A DNA stretch of 5,323 nt from Candidatus Aminicenantota bacterium. GTDB taxonomy: Bacteria > Acidobacteriota > Aminicenantia > Aminicenantales > Aminicenantaceae. The stretch is taken from NCBI GenBank assembly GCA_030607635.1, contig JAUWJP010000136.1, positions 1-5,323 on the forward strand, written 5' to 3'. Below are positions 1 to 5,323 of this stretch, piece by piece. Below the pieces are notes generated by a model. That model did no database searches and had not been told where the DNA came from. It saw nothing but the letters and a program-made list of their open reading frames with translations. Each line of letters starts with the position of its first letter. The stretch's first letter is position 1. The translations under genes and the position numbers were made by a program.

Positions 1-478
1 CATAGCCTGGAACCGGAACCAATTTCATCATTAACCAGTAAATAGCTAAAAAAGAGAAAGAAGCCATGCACCGGCCTTTAGTGCCTGTCTTAAGGAAGAG
101 GAGAGAAGAAAAAAGATAACAGAGAGCAATGCGCTGCTGAACACCTGGAATTCTAATATTTACAAAATTTAAGTGAGGAAAGAGAGCGAGAAAAATTCCA
201 AGACCAAAAAGAATAACGGTTCTCTTCATGGTTTTCAAATACAATTCATTCTTCTTGATGCCTTGCTCCATTCTTTTAGATAAGGAAAGAGATATGGAGA
301 CACCGACAATAAACAAGAAAAAGGGAAAGACAAGATCTGTAGGTGTCCAACCGTGCCACTCAGCATGCCTCAGAGGAGCATAGACATGTTTCCAGCTTCC
401 TGGATTGTTCACCAGGATCATTCCCGCGATAGTCAGCCCGCGGAAAGCATCTAAAGACGAGAGACGCTTACCTTTCAA
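1..478 (-). CDS. NagX/HGSNAT-type membrane acyltransferase (DUF5009/COG4299-like), N-terminal part
   Basis: Partial gene: about 159 N-terminal residues are present and the rest lies beyond the left edge. The start is a TTG (476-478) preceded by AAGAGG six bases upstream; no ATG lies between it and the upstream in-frame stop. Residues 5-15 read RLSSLDAFRGL, followed by a first membrane helix, then HAEWHGWTPTDLVFPFFLF (about residues 38-56), a charged loop, and IRIPGVQQRIALCYL (about 109-123) leading into further helices and LVPVPGY at the edge. These motifs are hallmarks of the family of human heparan-alpha-glucosaminide N-acetyltransferase and bacterial NagX. Those are polytopic membrane proteins that transfer acetyl groups from cytoplasmic acetyl-CoA to amino sugars; in bacteria a role in sugar uptake or cell-wall recycling is suspected. 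The conserved His-Gly-Trp-Thr-Pro-x-Asp block matches. Family assignment is firm; substrate is unknown. It is the last of three co-directional genes, but a 120-base gap separates it from the previous one, so it may have its own promoter. Confidence 0.9.
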   Translation of the reverse strand, partial: MKGKRLSSLDAFRGLTIAGMILVNNPGSWKHVYAPLRHAEWHGWTPTDLVFPFFLFIVGVSISLSLSKRMEQGIKKNELYLKTMKRTVILFGLGIFLALFPHLNFVNIRIPGVQQRIALCYLFSSLLFLKTGTKGRCMASFSFLAIYWLMMKLVPVPGY

Positions 479-598
479 AATTTTCCTCTTGTTATCAACT
501 ATATTAAGATCACAGTCAAAATAAGCTGCTTCATTTTATATCTCCAAATTTTAATTAATAGTTTTCTATATAATAATACTAATTATGAGGCTATTTAC

Positions 599-970
599 TT
601 AGTGTTTTTTTCTCCAATCTTTCACATTTGTCACAATAGATGCGAACAAAGCCAGTGTGAGAAACATAACGGCAAAAATATCCACCAGTTTCTCATTCAC
701 GTCCAAGCCGGTCAGAGAATCAACGAGGAATTTTGTGTAAGAAGAAGGCATATCATAATGGCCCAGTTTCGCCCTTACTTGCCAATGCCATTCTGTGCTG
801 GGACAGAAACCAAAACCATACCATATGCCTAAAATAGTCCAGGAAAAGACCGTTAATAACACAACAACCAGGTTTGCTGCTCTGGTTTTTCTCCAAATCC
901 ACCCAAAAAGGTTGAAAACGATCAAGGCAGAATGAAATACAAAAAAGAATTTATCCAAAAAAGCGTACAT
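599..970 (-). CDS. Small three-helix membrane protein, DUF2784-like
   Basis: The 123-residue protein has three clear hydrophobic segments: about residues 9-26, 33-55 and 97-115. Between the second and third lies a soluble loop with GFCPSTEWHWQVRAKLG (about 54-70) and MPSSYTKFL. The Cys-Pro-x-Thr-x-x-Trp block after a Gly-rich helix end resembles the DUF2784 family of small inner-membrane proteins, which have no known function; Bacteroidetes-type members have very similar sequence as I recall them. The C-terminus (VKDWRKKH) is basic and probably cytoplasmic. The ATG at 968-970 is preceded by a weak GGA-containing ribosome site. It lies 112 bases downstream of the PEBP gene and 120 bases upstream of the acyltransferase on the same strand, so an operon is possible but the gaps are wide. 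A plus-strand reading frame of 76 codons inside it has no recognisable features and is a shadow. Confidence 0.8.
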   Translation of the reverse strand: MYAFLDKFFFVFHSALIVFNLFGWIWRKTRAANLVVVLLTVFSWTILGIWYGFGFCPSTEWHWQVRAKLGHYDMPSSYTKFLVDSLTGLDVNEKLVDIFAVMFLTLALFASIVTNVKDWRKKH

Positions 971-1021
971 ATATTATTTCCAATCGCTCTTATTAGGATC
1001 AGGATTTAAGCGTAGTTTATA

Positions 1022-1050
1022 ATTATAATCAAGCTTCAGAGTGGAATCTA
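1022..1050 (-). promoter_or_regulatory. Possible promoter for the DUF2784-like gene
   Basis: On the minus strand a perfect TATAAT (1022-1027) lies 17 bases after a poor -35 match, TAGATT (1045-1050, three of six). It falls in the gap between the PEBP gene and the small membrane protein gene, about 50 bases ahead of the latter's start. The local AT content is high, so a chance match is quite possible. Confidence 0.25.
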
Positions 1051-1082
1051 ACTGCCCTCTTCGCTTTCTCCAGTCTTGAAAT

Positions 1083-1544
1083 CTATCCCCTCTCGTATCT
1101 CCCCATCAGTTGACCTTCAGCCAGGATATGACCCTCCATAGCCTTTAACAATTCCGATTTCATAGCCCCTGCTTCAAGATTGATTTCTGTATCCAAGGCA
1201 TAGAGTTTAAAAAAGTATCTGTGCGTACCACCAGGAGGACAGGGACCGCCGTACCCAATCTTACGAAAATCATTCATTCCCTGTTTGGCACCGCTTTCCA
1301 GTTCCCTTTCAGGCAGGACGTTTTCACGGAGCTCTATGATGTCGGCGGGAAGATTAAAAAGAACCCAGTGTACCCATGTGCCCATTGGCGCATCAGGATC
1401 ATCACAGATAAGAGCAAAAGTCTTTGTTCCTCCAGGGCCTGAAGTCCAGGCGAAGGGCGGAGAAATATCCATTCCATCGCACGTGTATTTCCCTGGTATC
1501 TTACCTCCTGGCACAAAAGCAAGGCTTTTAATTTTAATGTCCAT
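1083..1544 (-). CDS. YbhB/YbcL family Raf kinase inhibitor-like protein (PEBP fold)
   Basis: Encodes 153 residues from the ATG at 1542-1544, the normal length for bacterial phosphatidylethanolamine-binding-protein homologues such as E. coli YbhB. An ATG seven codons upstream (1565) is less likely: GGAGG sits seven bases before the internal ATG, and MDIKIKSLAF is the usual family beginning. Family motifs in order: GGKIPGKYTCDGMDISPPFAW, DDPDAPMGTWVHWVLFNLP and GYGGPCPPGGTHRYFFKLYALD. These include the DPDAP and GGPCPP...HRY segments that build the anion/ligand-binding pocket. There is no signal peptide, so it is cytoplasmic. The bacterial proteins have no established substrate. It is the first gene of the leftward group and has its own promoter just upstream (1592-1620). 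Confidence 0.95.
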   Translation of the reverse strand: MDIKIKSLAFVPGGKIPGKYTCDGMDISPPFAWTSGPGGTKTFALICDDPDAPMGTWVHWVLFNLPADIIELRENVLPERELESGAKQGMNDFRKIGYGGPCPPGGTHRYFFKLYALDTEINLEAGAMKSELLKAMEGHILAEGQLMGRYERG

Positions 1545-1591
1545 GTTCTTGCCTCCTGCGGTCATGGAATCTGACTGGTCTCCTTTTGATC

Positions 1592-1620
1592 ATAATAACT
1601 AAAATATTACGATGTTTCAA
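1592..1620 (-). promoter_or_regulatory. Sigma70-type promoter of the PEBP gene
   Basis: On the minus strand TTGAAA (1615-1620) and TATTAT (1592-1597) are separated by exactly 17 bases, each matching the consensus at five of six positions. Transcription would begin near 1585, giving a leader of about 40 bases before the preferred ATG at 1544. The tandem repeats at 1632-1703 lie immediately upstream of its -35 element, where an activator or repressor site could be. Confidence 0.6.
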
Positions 1621-1631
1621 TTGCCATCTTC

Positions 1632-1703
1632 TTAGAGTTCATCGTAAGGATCAGACCTTTAAGACTTTTAGAGATCGTCGTTAGGACCAGAACTTAAAAA
1701 CTT
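1632..1703. repeat. Two degenerate tandem 36-bp units
   Basis: Unit 1 (1632-1667) and unit 2 (1668-1703) are adjacent and align without gaps, with 29 of 36 bases identical by hand comparison. Shared words include TTAGAG at the start, TCGT, AGGA, CAGA and ACTT at the end. No third unit is evident on either side. Possible meanings are a decayed duplication, a paired protein-binding site upstream of the PEBP promoter, or a remnant of a dispersed intergenic repeat. Confidence 0.6.
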
Positions 1704-1827
1704 TTATTATCCATGCCGAATATAGAATTAAGATGTTTAATGCTCGACAAATAATAAAAGTTTGAAAAGAAGATATTTCTTTATCTTTATCGGACAAAAT
1801 TTAAGTAAAAATTTTTATCACGATTAG

Positions 1828-1835
1828 AAAGGAGG
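1828..1835 (+). promoter_or_regulatory. Strong Shine-Dalgarno-like site without an ATG
   Basis: AAAGGAGG is the best ribosome-site match in the intergenic region, yet no ATG or GTG follows at a usable distance. Three bases later an ATT (1839-1841) opens an 18-codon frame that ends in TAA at 1893-1895, one base before the PilZ ATG. PilZ itself has almost no ribosome site (AATAAG directly before ATG), so a leader peptide with translational coupling is conceivable. A chance purine run is the alternative. Confidence 0.25.
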
Positions 1836-1896
1836 AACATTTATTTCAAGTTTTTGTTGAAAAAGTTTTTTCTATCGTGTAAAACTCTAAAATAAG

Positions 1897-2262
1897 ATGA
1901 GTAAAGAACAAAGGGAATTTTTACGGTTTGAATGTGTGCTGCCTGCAGAAGTCGTGAAAATAGAAGGTAAGGCTAACTTAATTGAGAGGGTAACAGCTCA
2001 TGACTTCTCTCGTGAAGGGTTGAAGCTAACTATTAGTTTTAATCTTAATCCAGGCTCTAAAATGGAGTTAAAGCTTTTCCTTCCAGAAAAAAATATATCA
2101 TCCAAATTGTCAGGAGAAGTCACCTGGAGCAAGGGCGTCCAGAATAAGATGGAAGTAGGACTGAGGATAAAAGAGATGGATAAGAGATTGAAGAGCGAGA
2201 TACTCAACTGGGTTTTCCCAAAATGGCTCGAAAAAGAGAGAAAGAAGCAACAAAAGCCGTAG
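1897..2262 (+). CDS. PilZ domain protein, probable c-di-GMP receptor
   Basis: A 121-residue protein made of one PilZ domain. The c-di-GMP signature is complete: RxxxR at residues 6-10 (REFLR) and DxSxxG at 36-41 (DFSREG), about 25 residues apart as usual. The beta-barrel strands continue through GEVTW (73-77) and VGLRI (87-91), a position typical for the end of the barrel. A charged C-terminal helix (about 92-121, rich in Lys and Glu) follows. No signal peptide or membrane helix is present, so it acts in the cytoplasm. In this family binding of cyclic di-GMP alters a partner that controls motility, surface polysaccharide or transcription; the partner is not visible here. The ATG is the first start after an in-frame stop at 1888-1890 and has a poor ribosome site. 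It stands alone between a divergent gene and a promoter-bearing gap. Confidence 0.9.
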   Translation: MSKEQREFLRFECVLPAEVVKIEGKANLIERVTAHDFSREGLKLTISFNLNPGSKMELKLFLPEKNISSKLSGEVTWSKGVQNKMEVGLRIKEMDKRLKSEILNWVFPKWLEKERKKQQKP

Positions 2263-2350
2263 AATATTCTGATAGCCTGGATTTGCCAGCCCTTCAATAG
2301 ATATCTTTCACCCCAAGAAAAATCATATTTTAAAGTTAAAAAATAGATTT

Positions 2351-2379
2351 ATGCCTTAAAGAATAAGGCCATCTTATTC
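2351..2379 (+). other. Two overlapping, mutually exclusive inverted repeats
   Basis: GAATAAG (2361-2367) and CTTATTC (2373-2379) form a perfect seven-base stem with a five-base loop. The AAGGC at 2365-2369 can instead pair with GCCTT at 2353-2357, and the flanking AT bases extend that stem around one bulged base. The two hairpins cannot coexist. No T-run follows, so it is not a standard terminator. It lies downstream of PilZ and upstream of the promoter at 2464, so it would be in the PilZ 3' transcript. Confidence 0.3.
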
Positions 2380-2401
2380 AAGAGAAAGCATAGACTTCCG
2401 G

Positions 2402-2425
2402 ATGGATTAAAGCTCTCCATTTTTT
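2402..2425 (+). terminator. Weak intrinsic terminator candidate after PilZ
   Basis: ATGGA (2402-2406) pairs with TCCAT (2416-2420) across a nine-base loop, and the stem runs directly into a T tract ending at 2425. The stem is only five pairs with two G-C, so it would be weak. The placement, 140 bases after the PilZ stop and before the next promoter, is sensible. Confidence 0.3.
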
Positions 2426-2441
2426 CAAGTAAAGAAACTGC

Positions 2442-2459
2442 TGATTTTTTTTAAAATCA
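2442..2459. repeat. Perfect 7-bp inverted repeat next to a -35 element
   Basis: TGATTTT (2442-2448) and AAAATCA (2453-2459) are exact reverse complements around a TTTT spacer. The site ends four bases before the TTGACA of the promoter at 2464-2492. It could be an operator-like dyad for the regulator gene downstream or a low-stability AT hairpin; AT richness makes chance plausible. Confidence 0.35.
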
Positions 2460-2463
2460 TTAG

Positions 2464-2492
2464 TTGACAAAATCTTTTATTATATTAATAAT
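2464..2492 (+). promoter_or_regulatory. Sigma70-type promoter of the regulator/small protein/radical SAM group
   Basis: A perfect TTGACA (2464-2469) and AATAAT (2487-2492, five of six) are separated by 17 bases. Transcription would start near 2499, only about 18 bases ahead of the GTG at 2517, leaving room for the GGGGA ribosome site. No other comparable promoter appears between here and the right edge, so the three downstream genes may share it. Confidence 0.6.
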
Positions 2493-2516
2493 AAATAAGT
2501 TCCGAGTGGGGACGAA

Positions 2517-4328
2517 GTGGAACAAAAAGATATTTTAAATTCCTGGAAAGAAATCTCTTCTTACCTGGACCGGAATGTAAGAACATGCCAAAGATGGAAA
2601 ATAAAGCTTAAATTACCGGTTCATCGCATTGACCAGAATTCTCAACATTCAAAAGTTTTTGCCTATAAATCAGAAATCGACCAGTGGCTCAAAGAAAAAG
2701 CAGAAAGTAAAGAGATAAAAAAAACATCCTTCCTGAAGTACAGATGGTCAGTCCTAAGCTTGATATCAGTTTTGGGTTTATTATCAGCGATTTTCCTATT
2801 TTTATTTTTCACAAACAGAATATCAATCTCTCCTCAGCCTGAATACCTTTCCTTTGCTGTCCTTCCGTTTGAAAATCTCAATCCCTCGCAACAAGATGAA
2901 TATTTCTCTGCGGGCATGACTAATGAAATAACCAATAAGATGACGATGCTGAATGAACTCAAAGTCATTCCTGCGATTTCGGTTTCTAAATATAGCAACT
3001 CGTCTCAAGATTCAAAACAGATCGCTGGAGAATTAAGTGTAGACTATCTCTTAGTGGGAAAAATAAAAAAAGATGGGGATAAAATTACAATCGGCGTCCA
3101 GCTTATAAGGACAAAAGATAATAAAAATATCTGGAGCGAAGAATTCGAAGATAGGCTAGAAAATGTTTTTTTTATTCAGGAGAATATCTGCCGAAAAATA
3201 CATGAAAAATTGAATTTAAATATTGACCAACAACTTACTCTTTTATCAAATGCTGGAAGAACTAATAATTACCTGGCGTATGACAATTATCTAAAAGGAA
3301 ATTATATCTTAAACAGATTAAATGAAGATAATGATGACCCCTGGAAATTATATCACCAGGGAAAATTTTACTGGGGTAAGACTACTCCAGAAGGCAATGA
3401 ATTAGCTATTACTCTTTTTAGCCAGGCTATTGAAATTGATAAAAACTTTGCCCAGGCATACATCGGATTATCCCACTGCTATTCTAATAATGTAAATTTT
3501 AATTGGGATTTTGATCTAAAATGGGTGGATAAAGCTGAGGACATACTTAAAAAGGCTCAAGATATATCTCCTGATCTTCCTGCATACTACTCAACTCTAA
3601 CCGAAGTTTATCTTTTAAAAGAAATCTGCTTTAACAAAAATTTAAAAGCATTAGCTTTTGAATTGGCCGAGGAAGGAATTAAAAAATATCCAAATAATGC
3701 TTTGTTAAATTCAATACTTGGCTATTGTTACTTTATAAGATTCGGAGAAGAAGGTGATGAAGCTGATTTCAAGAACGCCTTAGAGTATAAGGAAAAAAGT
3801 TTCTGGCTGGATCCTTACGGAATCCATAATATTATCTATGCCGAACTTTTGATGCTTAACAAAGAATTTTATAAGGCGATAGATGTCTGTAGTATCGTTG
3901 AAAAGCATGATTCTTCCATGATGTCTAAATTCAGGTTAGGAGAGATTTATTATTATCTGGGAGACCTGGAAACCAGCAAGGCTATATTCCAGGAATTTAA
4001 TATTGCTCCTCTGGATCTTAAGATGGCTTCCTTGTTTCATCTAGGAATGATTCATGCCCAAAGAGGAGAAGGAGAAAAAGCTTTAGGAATAATCGATGAT
4101 ATCAATCTATTATCTCCCCAAGAATTTGTTTTAAATGATTATCTTAGGTTGGCTTCTGTTTACATGGGCATTGGAAAGAATGAAGTAGGTTATGAATGTT
4201 TGAGATATTTTTTCATTAAGCCGCCGATCATAAAGATGCACTTTGTTTGGCTTAAATATATTGAAATTGATAGAAATTTTGACAATATTAGAGAAGAAGA
4301 AAAATTAATAAGAATAGCTAAAAAATAA
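2517..4328 (+). CDS. Membrane-anchored HTH / TolB-FlgO-like / TPR protein (CadC-like one-component regulator)
   Basis: A 603-residue protein starting at GTG, with GGGGA six bases upstream. Residues about 5-62 form a MerR/excisionase-like DNA-binding domain: NSWKEISSYL, RTCQRWKIKLKLPVHR, then VFAYKSEIDQWLKEK. A basic stretch leads to one membrane helix (about 77-99). The outside part begins with a TolB/FlgO-like domain (about 110-236): FAVLPFENL, YFSAGMTNEIT, VDYLLVGKIKKDGDKI, IWSEEFED. TPR-type helix pairs follow (about 250-600), clearest at 291-325 (AITLFSQAIEIDKNFAQAYIGLSHCY). The end, EIDRNFDNIREEEKL, is the usual closing motif of such TolB/TPR proteins. The layout places DNA binding in the cytoplasm and sensing or protein contact outside, as in CadC and ToxR. 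The signal and target genes are unknown. It leads a probable operon: the next gene starts 17 bases after its stop. Alternative: a scaffold that has lost DNA binding. Confidence 0.85.
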   Translation: MEQKDILNSWKEISSYLDRNVRTCQRWKIKLKLPVHRIDQNSQHSKVFAYKSEIDQWLKEKAESKEIKKTSFLKYRWSVLSLISVLGLLSAIFLFLFFTNRISISPQPEYLSFAVLPFENLNPSQQDEYFSAGMTNEITNKMTMLNELKVIPAISVSKYSNSSQDSKQIAGELSVDYLLVGKIKKDGDKITIGVQLIRTKDNKNIWSEEFEDRLENVFFIQENICRKIHEKLNLNIDQQLTLLSNAGRTNNYLAYDNYLKGNYILNRLNEDNDDPWKLYHQGKFYWGKTTPEGNELAITLFSQAIEIDKNFAQAYIGLSHCYSNNVNFNWDFDLKWVDKAEDILKKAQDISPDLPAYYSTLTEVYLLKEICFNKNLKALAFELAEEGIKKYPNNALLNSILGYCYFIRFGEEGDEADFKNALEYKEKSFWLDPYGIHNIIYAELLMLNKEFYKAIDVCSIVEKHDSSMMSKFRLGEIYYYLGDLETSKAIFQEFNIAPLDLKMASLFHLGMIHAQRGEGEKALGIIDDINLLSPQEFVLNDYLRLASVYMGIGKNEVGYECLRYFFIKPPIIKMHFVWLKYIEIDRNFDNIREEEKLIRIAKK

Positions 4329-4345
4329 TAATATGGGAGAAATCC

Positions 4346-4552
4346 ATGGCTAAAAGTAAAACAATTCGAGTAACGCCGAATGTCCAGAAATGCCTGGAAG
4401 AATTAAAAGCTGTTGTAAAATCCTTGCCTGCTGGAGAAAAGAAAAAAAGAGCGGAAGGAGTTATAATCTACCTTTCGCAGACGTTTAAAGGAAAACCTCA
4501 GCCGGGTCAAGGAAGAAGTTGTCCGGGCGGGAGAGTTTTCATAAGAGAATAA
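4346..4552 (+). CDS. Small 68-residue protein; candidate precursor peptide for the adjacent radical SAM enzyme
   Basis: Not recognised as a named family. GGAG lies six bases before the ATG, and the gene starts 17 bases after the regulator's stop, so translation is well supported. The first 47 residues are basic and probably helical (VQKCLEELKAVVKSL, then EKKKRAEGVIIYLSQTF). The remaining 21 are unlike this: rich in Gly, Pro, Gln and Arg, with KPQPGQGRSCPGG (50-62) and then RVFIRE. There are two cysteines (16 and 59), no signal peptide and no membrane helix. A helical leader followed by a flexible Gly/Cys tail beside a radical SAM gene is the look of a ribosomally made, post-translationally modified peptide. 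That function is inference from layout and composition only. It could equally be a small structural or regulatory protein. Confidence 0.75.
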   Translation: MAKSKTIRVTPNVQKCLEELKAVVKSLPAGEKKKRAEGVIIYLSQTFKGKPQPGQGRSCPGGRVFIRE

Positions 4553-4615
4553 AAAATCAGCTGATAAGATTTCAAACCATTTAAGAGGCCTAAATTATAA
4601 ATTTGTAAAAGTAGG

Positions 4616-5323
4616 ATGAATTTCTCTAGCCTTACTCTAATCGTAACGGATGACTGCAATTTCGAATGCAAGTACTGTTATAAGACGAAAAGAAAAAAAT
4701 ACATGAAATATTCCACAGTTAGCAAAAGCCTTGTTTTTTTTTACCGAAGCTAGCAAAAAATTATCATTTTAATTTTTATGGAGGAGAACCTCTCCTCTCT
4801 TTTAACCTGATAAGAAAAACCGTATCCTTCCTGAGCAAAAAAAATAAAGTATTCAAAAAAAGAGCTAATTACTCCATAACAACCAACGGAAGCCTGATCA
4901 CAGAAGAGATAATTCAATTCTTTAATAAGTATAAATTTTTAGTTGTGTTGAGGTTCGATGGTCTGGCTCAGGATGTTTTGAGAAAGAAAGGAAGCTTTAA
5001 GAAGACAGTCTCAATCGTTGAAGAAATATTAAACTGCCCTGATATTGACCTTGAAATCAACAGTGTTTTTACTCCGACGACTGTTGACTATATTTCTGAC
5101 TCGATTAAATTTATTAAGGATCTTGGCGTTCCTGACATCCACTTTTCTCTATCTATGATTAGGCCCTTGAATCAAGCTTCTCTCCTGAAATTAGAGAACG
5201 AAATGATGAAACTGGTGAAAATTCTTGTTAGCAATTTCAAAAGAAAAGGCAATATTCCGGTTATAGATTTCAGAGAAGAATCAGAGAAAGGAATTTTCTG
5301 CTGTGCAGCCGGGAAGAATAGAA
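4616..5323 (+). CDS. Radical SAM enzyme, frame interrupted at a T9 run, 3' end beyond window
   Basis: The ATG at 4616 opens MNFSSLTLIVTDDCNFECKYCY. C14, C18 and C21 form the CxxxCxxC motif that holds the [4Fe-4S] cluster for reductive cleavage of S-adenosylmethionine. This frame stops at TAG 4751-4753 after 45 residues. The homology continues one frame back from the T9 run (4734-4742): LPKLAKNYHFNFYGGEPLL with the SAM-binding GGE, then YSITTNGSL, RFDGLAQD and IHFSLSMIRP, open to the right edge. No usable start opens that second frame, which has a stop at 4720-4722. Near the edge, CCAAGKNR resembles the first cysteine region of a SPASM-type domain, which would hold extra Fe-S clusters; the rest is missing. 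Such SPASM-like enzymes (anSME and peptide maturases) modify proteins or peptides, fitting the 68-residue neighbour. The ribosome site (AGTAGG touching the ATG) is poor. Broken gene, sequence error or programmed slippage are all possible. Confidence 0.85.
4734..4742 (+). other. T9 homopolymer at the reading-frame break
   Basis: Nine consecutive T. Ten T would restore one continuous radical SAM frame, as would seven; nine shift it. In the starting frame the run reads GTT TTT TTT TAC. A ribosome stepping back one base on T TTT TTT, or an RNA polymerase adding one U, would join the two halves exactly. No strong downstream hairpin was seen by eye. Confidence 0.8.

Larger units (their letters stand above)
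1545..1896. other. Divergent intergenic region between PEBP and PilZ genes
   Basis: These 352 bases hold no convincing gene. They contain the minus-strand promoter for the PEBP gene (1592-1620), two degenerate tandem 36-base units (1632-1703), and an AT-rich stretch leading to the PilZ gene. Plus-strand promoter signals for PilZ are weak. TTGAAA at 1762-1767 has only a three-of-six -10 at 17 bases. TTGAAA at 1857-1862 with TAAAAC at 1880-1885 (17-base spacer, four of six) would start transcription almost at the PilZ ATG. An unused strong ribosome site lies at 1828-1835. Confidence 0.7.

Noticed and set aside
602..832. 76-codon plus-strand reading frame
   Set aside because: Lies opposite the DUF2784-like gene, whose translation has clear membrane helices and family motifs; the plus-strand product is low-complexity nonsense.
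1083..1565. Longer PEBP start at 1565 (seven extra residues)
   Set aside because: GGAGG is ideally placed for the internal ATG at 1544, and the shorter N-terminus matches the family; the site ahead of 1565 is about 14 bases away.
1221..1602. Plus-strand frames of 73 and 105 codons, and a minus-strand 62-codon frame
   Set aside because: All overlap the well-supported PEBP gene in other frames and resemble no protein family.
1998..2297. 99-codon minus-strand frame
   Set aside because: Antisense to the PilZ gene, whose RxxxR and DxSxxG motifs are unambiguous.
2823..3008. 61-codon minus-strand frame
   Set aside because: Antisense shadow of the TolB-like domain of the 603-residue protein.
4556..4565. 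Palindrome ATCAGCTGAT after the small gene as a terminator
   Set aside because: Ten bases with no loop and no T-run; too short to terminate transcription.
4616..4753. A stand-alone 45-residue Cys-containing peptide
   Set aside because: It is the N-terminal Fe-S-binding part of the radical SAM enzyme; homology resumes in the next frame right after the T9 run.
1..5323. CRISPR arrays, tRNA/rRNA genes, insertion sequences, attachment sites
   Set aside because: No regularly spaced repeats, no cloverleaf-like or rRNA-like segments, no transposase or terminal inverted repeats were seen on reading both strands.

Overview
The window looks like a piece of a low-GC bacterial chromosome. It has Shine-Dalgarno sites, sigma70-type promoters and one GTG and one TTG start. 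My best guess at lineage is Candidatus Aminicenantes (OP8) or a relative. The reason is the DNA-binding/TolB/TPR protein, whose N-terminus (NSWKEISSYL...RTCQRW...LPVHR) is a style I associate with Aminicenantes and Acidobacteria. This is recognition from memory, not a search.

Left part (1-1544), all on the minus strand: an NagX/HGSNAT-type membrane acyltransferase cut by the left edge, a small three-helix membrane protein resembling DUF2784, and a YbhB/YbcL-type PEBP protein. These look like ordinary housekeeping or accessory genes. They are noticeably richer in GC than the right half: one hand-counted line in the PEBP gene is 50% GC, and one near the end of the TPR gene is 20%.

Middle (1545-2516): a 352-base divergent intergenic region with a good minus-strand promoter for the PEBP gene and two degenerate tandem 36-bp units. 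Then come a PilZ-domain protein (probable c-di-GMP receptor) and a 254-base gap with several small inverted repeats and a strong plus-strand promoter (TTGACA-N17-AATAAT).

Right part (2517-5323), plus strand and probably one operon: (i) a 603-residue membrane-anchored regulator-like protein with a cytoplasmic DNA-binding domain, one transmembrane helix, a TolB/FlgO-like domain and a TPR tail; (ii) 17 bases later, a 68-residue protein with a helical first part and a Gly/Pro/Cys tail; (iii) 63 bases later, a radical SAM enzyme whose reading frame breaks at a run of nine T and which runs off the right edge. A short protein next to a radical SAM enzyme is the classic layout of a peptide-modification (RiPP) locus. 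I propose this as the most interesting reading of the window, with the membrane regulator as its possible sensor. The frame break is either an assembly/sequencing error in a homopolymer, a real mutation, or programmed slippage; the sequence alone cannot decide.
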